From: JAGPCK01 sp041675505
GTDB lineage: Bacteria; Bacteroidota; Bacteroidia; UKL13-3
Assembly: GCA_041675505.1 (NCBI GenBank)
Contig: JBAYTR010000007.1
Coordinates: 62,001-126,000, forward strand
Direction of reading: 5' to 3'
Length of the DNA: 64,000 nt
Both the position numbers and the translations under genes were made by a program. The notes under the pieces are model-generated. The model made no database searches. It saw only the letters and a list, made by a program, of their open reading frames with translations, and had not been told where the DNA came from. How positions within the stretch are numbered: the stretch's first letter is position 1; every line of letters starts with the position of its first letter. Below are positions 31,881-39,740 of this stretch, in pieces.

Positions 31881-34829
31881 TCAGAACCCTATACCTTTTA
31901 CAATATCCAGCGGATTCAAACTGTTAAGGTTGAACAAAAAGGTGATGCGTTGTGCATATTTTATCTTGTTGAGTTCCCAGTATTGCTCGATATCGCTGCT
32001 GGTCACCACAGGGAAGTACACCTCAAAAATATTCTCCTTTACTTTCAATATTACTCCGGCATTATACACTAATGCCTTAGAGCCGGGAAACGCACCTTTT
32101 GCATTGGCGTAAGTACCAAAATCAGCAAACAGCTTAATGGGTAAAATACCGGGTATGTCACAACGCAGATTGGCTGCTACTAACCAATCATTCGTACTAC
32201 CTATTCCTGCCAGTGTTTTAAAACCTCCTTCACGGGGTAATATCTGTTGCGCAAAAATGCCGTTACTTGCTCCCCTGCCCATCAATGTGTGGTCGTAAGT
32301 ATAATCTATGTATCCTGTGTTGTCGCTCAGGCGTAGGAAATAGCGTCCGCTCAGTTTAGTTAACTTTTGCATGAACATTTTACCGGCAAATACCCTCACA
32401 TCAAAATGCTTTTTCTTCATGCCTAAATTGTAACGCGATTTCCACTCTGCTGTTATCTTGTCAAACCTTACATAATAATCTTTCCCTTTCTCCAGCTGTA
32501 CTCTGAATCCCCAAGGGTTTAAGGCTTTGTTGTTGGCAAATGCATATTGTGCCTGTAAAAACCGGCTGGTGTAATAGCTTACATCGTAATCCATTCCTTC
32601 GCTATCTTCTTCCTCATATACAAACACTCCGCGAAGCCGAACAAACCGGTTGATTTTTGAACGGGCTCCGGTGCGCAAATGAAATGTAACATACGGTGCC
32701 TGCTTTTGGTAGAATGCACTTTGTTTACCAAATGTTGTTGTGCGAAAGCGGGCAGCATCATACCCCACATCAATATTTTTTATACCTGTGGTGGTTGACC
32801 ATATTTTTTTCACATTAATGTATCCGTTCAAATCATTGCTGGTTGAACTGTACATGGGTGCAATGGTGTACTGAAAAGATTTTTGCGGCAGTAATGAATT
32901 GTAAAAGGCCATCCCCAACATCCAGCGGTTGTGCTCATTCCAACCCACCAACGGAGAGTAAAAAATCTGTTGCCGCTCGGGGTTTTCCAAACTACCCAAA
33001 AGCTGTAACTGAACAGGCTTACTCTTTTTAAATAAACCCGATGTTTTAATACTGTTGTTGCTCCTGTTATAATCCGGTGTGGCCTGTATAGCATCTATCA
33101 CCACTTTATCTGCACCATTATCGGGTAATATAAAGGTTTGTTTCTGCTTAAATCCGGGACTCCTCTGGGTAAGTGTTATCTCTCCGTTTTTTACTGTAGA
33201 AAATGAAACGGGTACAACTAAGCCTGTGTTGTTTTTAATTTTAATGTTATAGTTCCCGTTACGTTTTTTACAGGAGATAATTTCATAGTCATTGCGTTGC
33301 GTAGTGTTGAGGTAAGTATCAAAAAACCAGTCCAGGTTTTTGCCCGATACTTGCTCAAATATATTTCTGAAATCTCCGGGTAAAGGATGTTTAAATTTCC
33401 AGGTTTCATAATAGGTTTTCATACAGGAATCAAACAAAGGTTTACCCAAATAAGCGCGCAGGTGATCAAATACCAGATAACTTTTCATGTATACAATGGC
33501 TCCGTAATTGAGCAATGAGTAGGCAGATGCCTGCTCATTAATTTTCTGGTCCTCGTTTCTGCGGGCAGTGAGCAAATATGCAAAGTGAGCTTGATCCTTT
33601 ATGGTGTAACGGTTCAAATCAAACGGGTCGCGTTTTCCTTGAAACACTTTTATCATGGGCCGGTGAGCAAAGTAGCTGTTTTCGTAAAATGAATTCAGCC
33701 CTTCATCCATCCACGGATACTTGCGTTCATTACTGCCCAGTATACCGTAAAACCAGTTGTGGCCTACCTCATGCAACACCACCGTTTCATTCAGTCCGTT
33801 GCAAATGGTAATGGTAGGGTATTCCATTCCACCACCTGCTTCAAGCGGACCATCTACAGCGGTGCAAATGCTGTATGGATATTCCCCTACTTCAACACTG
33901 TAATAGGTAACTGCATTAGCCAGAAATTCAAGACCCTGTTCTGGGGGTGCAGTAACACTAAACGTTTGAAGATGTACCTCTTTCCCGCTTTTAAGTGTTA
34001 CTTTACTTTGCGCAAAATATCCTTTATCGGCAGCAAACCAGGCAAAATCATGTGCCTGATTAAGTTGATATACGATGGTTTTTGCTGAACCGGAATCGGC
34101 CCGAGCTGAAGCACTTGAACCATTCAATTGGTTTATCCATTCTTGCTCTGCCGGTGTTTGCAATTCTCCGCTGGCCGCCACTCTGTAATGAGCAGGCACC
34201 GTTATGGTTACGGTAAAGTTGCCAAACTCAGAATAAAACTCTCCCTGATTAAGGTAAGGCATATAGTTCCACCCGTTTACGTCATACACTGCCGGTTTGG
34301 GGTACCATTGCGTGGCCGCGTAAAAGTGATCTTTGTGGCCCATGCGCGAAAACACTTTAGGAAACTTTACCTTAAAGGGTGTAGACACTGTGATGCGGCC
34401 GCCCGGCTGTAGGGGTTTTGCTAACTGTATCCTGCAAATATCAATGGTGTCTTTCAGGTAGTTCCAACTGACAACATTACCGTCCACTTTAAAGGTTAAA
34501 GAGTCAATATAACCGCGTTCTTCAGGTTTGGCAAAATAAAAATCTGTGGAACCGCCCTCCAGTTCATGTCGGGCAAATGCTGTTGAATTGTCTTTGTAAG
34601 CATTGGGCCACAGGTGTATATAAATTTCCGTGAGTGCGTTGGGAGAGTTGTTGATGTACTCCATCTCAACAAAAGCACTAAGGGTGTGCGTTTGATCGTT
34701 TAAAGTAGCACGGATGTTGTAATTAACCTGTTGCTGCCAGAGTGACTGACGAAGATTTTCAGCGGTTGGTTGAGCAGATAAAAATTCTCCTGAAACGAAG
34801 GAGAACAATAGTAACAATATTTTTTTCAT
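31881..34829 (-). CDS. M1-family metallopeptidase fused to a probable outer-membrane beta-barrel
   Basis: 982 residues from ATG 34829, where the signal peptide MKKILLLLFSFVSGEFLSAQ begins; the TTG at 34853 adds nothing useful. About residues 30-520 are an M1 gluzincin: GGGMEYPTI stands for the GAMEN exopeptidase loop, and VLHEVGHNW (about 350-358) followed 18 residues later by the third zinc ligand in WMDEGLNSFY. About 620-982 consist of alternating aromatic beta strands with repeated turn patterns and end in an aromatic residue (IVKGIGF), which suggests an outer-membrane barrel. It is predicted to degrade peptides at the cell surface. The convergent sulfatase gene ends one base away. Confidence 0.87.
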   Translation of the reverse strand: MKKILLLLFSFVSGEFLSAQPTAENLRQSLWQQQVNYNIRATLNDQTHTLSAFVEMEYINNSPNALTEIYIHLWPNAYKDNSTAFARHELEGGSTDFYFAKPEERGYIDSLTFKVDGNVVSWNYLKDTIDICRIQLAKPLQPGGRITVSTPFKVKFPKVFSRMGHKDHFYAATQWYPKPAVYDVNGWNYMPYLNQGEFYSEFGNFTVTITVPAHYRVAASGELQTPAEQEWINQLNGSSASARADSGSAKTIVYQLNQAHDFAWFAADKGYFAQSKVTLKSGKEVHLQTFSVTAPPEQGLEFLANAVTYYSVEVGEYPYSICTAVDGPLEAGGGMEYPTITICNGLNETVVLHEVGHNWFYGILGSNERKYPWMDEGLNSFYENSYFAHRPMIKVFQGKRDPFDLNRYTIKDQAHFAYLLTARRNEDQKINEQASAYSLLNYGAIVYMKSYLVFDHLRAYLGKPLFDSCMKTYYETWKFKHPLPGDFRNIFEQVSGKNLDWFFDTYLNTTQRNDYEIISCKKRNGNYNIKIKNNTGLVVPVSFSTVKNGEITLTQRSPGFKQKQTFILPDNGADKVVIDAIQATPDYNRSNNSIKTSGLFKKSKPVQLQLLGSLENPERQQIFYSPLVGWNEHNRWMLGMAFYNSLLPQKSFQYTIAPMYSSTSNDLNGYINVKKIWSTTTGIKNIDVGYDAARFRTTTFGKQSAFYQKQAPYVTFHLRTGARSKINRFVRLRGVFVYEEEDSEGMDYDVSYYTSRFLQAQYAFANNKALNPWGFRVQLEKGKDYYVRFDKITAEWKSRYNLGMKKKHFDVRVFAGKMFMQKLTKLSGRYFLRLSDNTGYIDYTYDHTLMGRGASNGIFAQQILPREGGFKTLAGIGSTNDWLVAANLRCDIPGILPIKLFADFGTYANAKGAFPGSKALVYNAGVILKVKENIFEVYFPVVTSSDIEQYWELNKIKYAQRITFLFNLNSLNPLDIVKGIGF

Positions 34830-34915
34830 TTTTACAATATGTCTTGTAAACAACTGTTTAAAGAAACGCTTTCAAATATGGGACTATTCCCGCAGAATTT
34901 GTGCGTGGGTTATAT

Positions 34916-34923
34916 TACTTTTG
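34916..34923 (+). promoter_or_regulatory. -7 promoter element (TACTTTTG) of the TPR gene
   Basis: Exact match to TAnnTTTG, 27 bp before the ATG at 34951. TTTG at 34898-34901 is closer than the usual -33 spacing (14 bp), so only the -7 element is claimed. Confidence 0.55.
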
Positions 34924-34950
34924 TTTCGGATACACTAACAAACACAGCCT

Positions 34951-36348
34951 ATGGAAGCAGATGACTTTCGGGATGAGGACATTACCTCATCGGTTGAGAA
35001 GTATGAGGAGATGGTGAAGAACAGGGACTGGCAGTTTTTCGACCCCGAAGAACTGGAGAACATTATTGACTTCTACATCTCTGACGATAAGCTGAAAAAG
35101 GCTTCATCCGTTGTTGAATTTGCTCAGGAGCAACATCCCTATTCCGTTACGTTTATAATCAAGAAGTCGCACATTGCGCTGCTATCAGGCAATTACGATG
35201 AGGCGCTTGAACTGGCTGAACGTGCTGAAGTACTGGAGCCGAGCAATGAAGAGGTACAGGTATTGAAGGGTGAAATTTACATTCACCTCGAAGACATGAA
35301 ACTGGCTGAAGATGCCTTCGAACACGCCATTGCCATTGCCGAAGACCCCAACGAACTCACATTTACTATTTCCTTCATCCTGCAAACCAATCATGCCTTC
35401 GGCACGGCCATAGCCTTGCTGGAGCGGGTGCTGGAGAAAGATGCGGATAACCCGGAGGCACTTTATGAAATTGCCTTCTGTTATGACATGATGGACGATT
35501 TGGAAATGAGCATCAAGTACTACCAACGACTGATTGATGCTCACCCCTATTCCTCTTCAGCCTGGTACAACATTGGCGCGGTATACAACAAACTCGGCCT
35601 GTTTGAAAAAGCACTCGAGGCATACGATTATGCCATCATCATTCATGAAAGTTTTTCATCGGCTCACTTCAACAAAGCCAACACACTGGTAGAGCTCGAC
35701 CGTTACAAAGAAGCCATTGAAGAGTATGTGCAAACCATTGAACTGGAAGGCCCAGATCCGATAACGTATTGCAATATTGCCGGCTGTTACGATAAGCTGC
35801 TTCAGTTTAACAAATCACGGGAGTATTACAAAAAAGCGGTGAAGTTAAACCCTGCCTTTGCCGAAGGTTGGTTCGGCATAAGCATTTCTTATGACGAAGA
35901 AGGCCGTTACCACGAAGCGCTCAATTACATCAAACGTGCTGTGGAACTGGATGCTGAAAATACCGAATATTTACTGGCTTTAGCTGATGCTGAATACAAA
36001 GTGGGCAACGATGAATCAGCTATTGAAGCGTACCAGAAACTGACTGAGCTAGACCCTACCATGGAAGAAGCCTGGCTCGACTGGTCGTTTGTTTGTTATG
36101 AAAAAGATGACTTGGACAACGCCACCGACTTACTCAAAGAAGCCATTAAAATAAACCCCGATACTCCGCAGCTTTATTACCGGTTGGTTAACTACCTATA
36201 TGAAGCCGGAAAAATGAACGAAGCAAAATATTACCTGGAAAGCGCATTGAAGATTGATTTCAGCGAACACATTCTTTTGTATGAGTTTGCACCCTACCTC
36301 AACAATGCCAATGAAATTACCGAATTAATTGAACTGTACCGCAAATAA
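34951..36348 (+). CDS. Cytoplasmic tetratricopeptide repeat protein
   Basis: 465 residues with no signal peptide, very acidic N-terminus (MEADDFRDEDITSS). At least ten TPR motifs run through the length, e.g. ALELAERAEVLEPSNEE, AIKYYQRLIDAHPYSSSAWYNIG, ALEAYDYAIIIHESFSSAHFNKA, ALNYIKRAVELDAENTEYLLA. It is a protein-interaction scaffold by family; the partner is unknown. The next gene, phosphosulfolactate synthase, begins 5 bp after the stop, so the two are in one operon. It is a frequent Bacteroidota gene order as far as I recall. Confidence 0.88.
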   Translation: MEADDFRDEDITSSVEKYEEMVKNRDWQFFDPEELENIIDFYISDDKLKKASSVVEFAQEQHPYSVTFIIKKSHIALLSGNYDEALELAERAEVLEPSNEEVQVLKGEIYIHLEDMKLAEDAFEHAIAIAEDPNELTFTISFILQTNHAFGTAIALLERVLEKDADNPEALYEIAFCYDMMDDLEMSIKYYQRLIDAHPYSSSAWYNIGAVYNKLGLFEKALEAYDYAIIIHESFSSAHFNKANTLVELDRYKEAIEEYVQTIELEGPDPITYCNIAGCYDKLLQFNKSREYYKKAVKLNPAFAEGWFGISISYDEEGRYHEALNYIKRAVELDAENTEYLLALADAEYKVGNDESAIEAYQKLTELDPTMEEAWLDWSFVCYEKDDLDNATDLLKEAIKINPDTPQLYYRLVNYLYEAGKMNEAKYYLESALKIDFSEHILLYEFAPYLNNANEITELIELYRK

Positions 36349-36353
36349 GCAGC

Positions 36354-37133
36354 ATGAATTTTAAATTGAATCAGCTACCCGATCGTATTGCCAAACCACG
36401 GCAATCAGGCATTACCATGATGATGGACAAAGGTCTTAGTGTACGTGAAGCCGAAGATCTTTTGTCTACTTCTTCCAAACATATTGATATTGTAAAACTG
36501 GGCTTCGGCACTTCGGCTGTTACCGGAAATCTGGACAGTAAAATTGAGGTGTACCGCGCGGCAGGTATTCCCGTATACTTTGGCGGAACTTTGTTTGAAG
36601 CTTTTATAGTGCGCAACCAGCTGGAAGAATACATGCGCATTTTAGAAAAATATAAACTTCAACATGTGGAGGTTAGTGATGGTTCCATCACACTCAATCA
36701 TGAAAAGAAATGCGAATACATACGCACACTGGCCAAACACTTCTCTGTACTATCAGAGGTAGGTTCAAAAGATGCTGAGAAAATTATTCCACCATACAAG
36801 TGGATTGAACTGATGCAGCAAGAAATTGAAGCCGGTGCATGGAAGGTAATTGCAGAAGCACGTGAGGCAGGTAACGTAGGCATATTCAGAGGTACAGGTG
36901 AAGTGAGGGAAGGATTGGTACAGGAAATACTTACCAAAATACCGGAAGAAACCATTATTTGGGAAGCACCGCAAAAAGCACAGCAGGTATATTTTATTAA
37001 ACTGATCGGTTCGAATGTGAATCTGGGTAACATTGCCACCAACGATGTAATTCCGTTGGAAACACTTCGCCTGGGTTTAAGGGGCGATACCTTCTCTTTC
37101 TTCCTGAACAAGGACCAGGCAATGATGGAATAG
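36354..37133 (+). CDS. comA: Phosphosulfolactate synthase (ComA family)
   Basis: 259 residues, the family size. The barrel carries GITMMMDKGLSVREAEDLL, DIVKLGFGTSA, GIPVYFGGTLFEAF, VEVSDGSI, LSEVGSKD, GNVGIFRGTGEVR and IWEAPQKAQQVYFI, which are ComA signatures. The reaction is Michael addition of sulfite to phosphoenolpyruvate to give phosphosulfolactate, the first step of one coenzyme M route. Coenzyme M is not expected here; sulfolactate or a sulfonate metabolite is a more likely product, which is inference. It is cotranscribed with the TPR gene upstream, and the yqeY homologue starts 41 bp downstream. Confidence 0.93.
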   Translation: MNFKLNQLPDRIAKPRQSGITMMMDKGLSVREAEDLLSTSSKHIDIVKLGFGTSAVTGNLDSKIEVYRAAGIPVYFGGTLFEAFIVRNQLEEYMRILEKYKLQHVEVSDGSITLNHEKKCEYIRTLAKHFSVLSEVGSKDAEKIIPPYKWIELMQQEIEAGAWKVIAEAREAGNVGIFRGTGEVREGLVQEILTKIPEETIIWEAPQKAQQVYFIKLIGSNVNLGNIATNDVIPLETLRLGLRGDTFSFFLNKDQAMME

Positions 37134-37174
37134 TACCCGCCTGTTTTTACTATTAACACAGAAAATTTTTACTC

Positions 37175-37624
37175 ATGACATTAGCAGAACAAATTAACGA
37201 GGATATCAAAACGGCTATGAAAGCCCGTGACGAGGCTTCTTTACGCGCCTTGCGTGCACTTAAATCAGCGCTTTTACTGGCAGCTACTGCTGAAGGAGCA
37301 GGCGAAAAGGTGGAAGATGAACAGGCCATTAAAATATTTCAGAAACTGGCCAAGCAGCGTAAAGAGTCAATGGACATTTACCTGCAAAACGGGCGCGATG
37401 AACTGGCTCAAAAAGAAAAAGAAGAGATTGATGTAATTGAACGTTACCTGCCGCAACAAATGAGCGAGGCCGAAATCAAAACCATTTTACAACAGGTGGT
37501 GGCCGATGCGGGAGCAACAACTGCAGCCGACTTTGGTAAAGTAATGCCATTGGCCATGAAAGCACTGGCGGGTAAGGCTGATGGTAAAATAATCTCTGCT
37601 GTACTAAAATCGCTGTTGGGGTAA
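37175..37624 (+). CDS. YqeY/GatB-like protein
   Basis: 149 residues, full length for the YqeY family. N-terminal helices (EQINEDIKTAMKARDEASLRALRALKSAL), the RKESMDIYLQNGRDELAQKEKEEIDVIERYLPQQMSE segment in pieces, and GKVMPLAMKALAGKADGKIISAVLK are diagnostic. The domain matches the tail domain of GatB, the tRNA-dependent amidotransferase subunit; stand-alone members have no settled function. It ends 5 bp from a convergent gene. Confidence 0.93.
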   Translation: MTLAEQINEDIKTAMKARDEASLRALRALKSALLLAATAEGAGEKVEDEQAIKIFQKLAKQRKESMDIYLQNGRDELAQKEKEEIDVIERYLPQQMSEAEIKTILQQVVADAGATTAADFGKVMPLAMKALAGKADGKIISAVLKSLLG

Positions 37625-37629
37625 TCAGA

Positions 37630-39072
37630 TTACTTTAAGCGGTATACCCTCATATCTCCCTCTTGCAAAATAAGTGAACTCAGGTGCGGTTTCACCAGAC
37701 TGTCATTTAAAAACAGGCTATCTGCCGAATATAAAAATCCTGCTCCCCGGCTAATATAACCATCTACCCTGTTGGCATTTTCTCTGAAAGGAATGTTATA
37801 CCCTTTCTTGTGTAAGAAAAACAAATCAACGCAAGATGTTTGATCGGGCCCGGTAATGCACCTGCAAGTATCATTTACTGCACTGCGTAAGTTGTGAAGC
37901 ATTTGTGCATTAAGGTACTCTTTTCTGGGTAGTTCATTTTTTGAATACAACCGGGAAGACACCAGAAGTATATTTACTAAAAGACCTGCTCCGAAAATAA
38001 AAAGATAAACGCCCTTGAACGTTGAACACAACAAACGGTTAAATATAAAAGCCAATACCGGAATAATGAGCAACAGGTACACCCATAAATAATACGCGTG
38101 CTGTTCCGTTTTTTCTGATTTCATCAGGTGAAATGTAAACACAATAATGAATGCCGCAAATCCTGTAAACAGATACCTGCTTTTGTGTTGTAATTCGCGC
38201 ATAAAAATCAAAACAGCCAGCACACTCATTACACTACCAGCCAGCATCAAAGGAATATCGGCATAAAAATTACGGGCCAGTACCTGAAACAATCTGTTGT
38301 TCTCCGGCAACGAAATAAGGTTAAGGTCGATTAACTGAACCGCTGAAGTTTGAATAAGCGTTCTGGAATAACTGTACCAACTATATACTACGCCAAAAGA
38401 GAGACTACAGGCAATGGCATAAAACAGATTTTGCTTAGTGATGAGCATAGGGTAACGCTGCCTGTGTTGCCAAAGTAAGGGTGCAATGGCAACCACTAAA
38501 AAGTACTGCGCTTTAGTAAGTGCGGCTATGGTAAAAAACAAAACGCCAACAAGCAAATAGAACACCCGCAATCTGCTGAAGAAAAGAAGGGCATAATACA
38601 TTCCCCACACAGCCGCTGTGATGGCCAAAGTATCGGGCAGGGCGCTCATGCTCCAAAAAATCTCTTCGGGTATTGCCGCTGCAGCCGCTGCTGTTAATGC
38701 TCCGGTATCTGCATTAAAAAGAAAACGACTTAAATAAAATACTCCCGCAACAAAAAGTACATAAAGTAAAAATGCATACAAACGTTGAACGTAGTAATGC
38801 TCGCCAGTAACAAGGTAAAGCAGTGCCAGTCCGTATTCATAAGAAGGAAACTGCATGCCGGTAACTCCGTCTGAATCAAAACGACAATCCAGCCTTGGTT
38901 TCAGCGGATTCATGCTCTCCTCATAAAAATTTCTCGCTACAGAAAGGGTAAGGCATTTTCTCCAGAAGTGAGTGCCCTGAGGTGGAGAACTCAAAAGCGG
39001 AATTTGAATAACAAACACCACAAGTACCACCAAAACAGGAAGCCAGCGTAAAGACAGGTTGGCTATATTCAT
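37630..39072 (-). CDS. GT-C (PMT/ArnT-like) membrane glycosyltransferase
   Basis: 480 residues with about ten membrane helices. The first loop holds the acidic segment expected of GT-C enzymes (CLTLSVARNFYEE, DCRFDSDGVTGMQFPSYEYG), followed by HYYVQRLYAF and PEEIFWSMSALPDT. These are features of polyprenyl-phosphate-sugar glycosyltransferases of the GT39/GT83 group. It would act at the inner membrane with its active site facing the periplasm. Donor and acceptor are unknown. The ATG overlaps the stop of the small gene upstream (TGATG on the minus strand). Confidence 0.82.
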   Translation of the reverse strand: MNIANLSLRWLPVLVVLVVFVIQIPLLSSPPQGTHFWRKCLTLSVARNFYEESMNPLKPRLDCRFDSDGVTGMQFPSYEYGLALLYLVTGEHYYVQRLYAFLLYVLFVAGVFYLSRFLFNADTGALTAAAAAAIPEEIFWSMSALPDTLAITAAVWGMYYALLFFSRLRVFYLLVGVLFFTIAALTKAQYFLVVAIAPLLWQHRQRYPMLITKQNLFYAIACSLSFGVVYSWYSYSRTLIQTSAVQLIDLNLISLPENNRLFQVLARNFYADIPLMLAGSVMSVLAVLIFMRELQHKSRYLFTGFAAFIIVFTFHLMKSEKTEQHAYYLWVYLLLIIPVLAFIFNRLLCSTFKGVYLFIFGAGLLVNILLVSSRLYSKNELPRKEYLNAQMLHNLRSAVNDTCRCITGPDQTSCVDLFFLHKKGYNIPFRENANRVDGYISRGAGFLYSADSLFLNDSLVKPHLSSLILQEGDMRVYRLK

Positions 39073-39638
39073 CAGCTAAGTCTGTGATGAAGTATTTCTT
39101 TTACCTTAGCATACAATTGCACGGGTGATAATTTTCTCCAATACAATTCATCCAGCTCACCACCAAAATTAAAATAGTAGTCAATGTTCTCGTGTTTGAA
39201 CTCCTCCAACACATGTGGCTGAAAATTGATGGCCGCCAACCAGCCGTCCTCCACATCCTGAAACCACTCTTCGTAATAGCTGTCGTCTGACGCATGAAAG
39301 TTGAGCACGTTTTCTCCGATAAGAATAAATTTATTAATGCCTTCATCCAGAATAAGCTCCACCACATCACGTTTCAATAACATCACATCGTTGTTGATGG
39401 CATCGTTCCACTCTCCCATCATCTCTATAATGGCAAAACCTTCCTTGTAATCTGCATACAGGATTTTGATGTATAAAGTAGGGGAGCCAAACTCATCCCA
39501 TTGCGGATGTATTAAATAGTTATACACCCGGTTAGTGAATTCAAACTCACTGTACTCCCGCTCATAAAAAGGTGATGCGGCATCATCTTCTGCCCTGTAC
39601 AGTTCGCGCCAGTTGTAAAAAGGTTCTATGTCGTGCAC
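39072..39638 (-). CDS. Conserved cytoplasmic protein, unknown function, GTG start
   Basis: 188 residues. The start is GTG at 39638, because a TGA lies two codons upstream in frame and the next Met is far inside. The protein has no signal peptide or membrane segment and is rich in aromatic and acidic residues (FYEREYSEFEF, DSYYEEWFQDVEDGWL, NIDYYFNFGGELDELYW). I know it only as a recurring Bacteroidota protein without function. A -7 element TAAATTTG at 39643-39650 ends 4 bases before the GTG, so the mRNA may be leaderless. It is coupled to the glycosyltransferase gene. Confidence 0.8.
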   Translation of the reverse strand: MHDIEPFYNWRELYRAEDDAASPFYEREYSEFEFTNRVYNYLIHPQWDEFGSPTLYIKILYADYKEGFAIIEMMGEWNDAINNDVMLLKRDVVELILDEGINKFILIGENVLNFHASDDSYYEEWFQDVEDGWLAAINFQPHVLEEFKHENIDYYFNFGGELDELYWRKLSPVQLYAKVKEILHHRLS

Positions 39639-39642
39639 GCCT

Positions 39643-39650
39643 CAAATTTA
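39643..39650 (-). promoter_or_regulatory. -7 promoter element (TAAATTTG) abutting a GTG start
   Basis: The minus strand reads TAAATTTG followed by AGGC and the GTG start. The match to TAnnTTTG is exact. No -33 TTG is visible at the expected distance. Confidence 0.5.
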
Positions 39651-39740
39651 CGCATTAGATTTTGGCTGTTGTGCCTGCCCGTGAGTATTTTTATGTGAAT
39701 GAGTGCATTAAAATTAATATTTTAGCAACCATTCTTTAAT

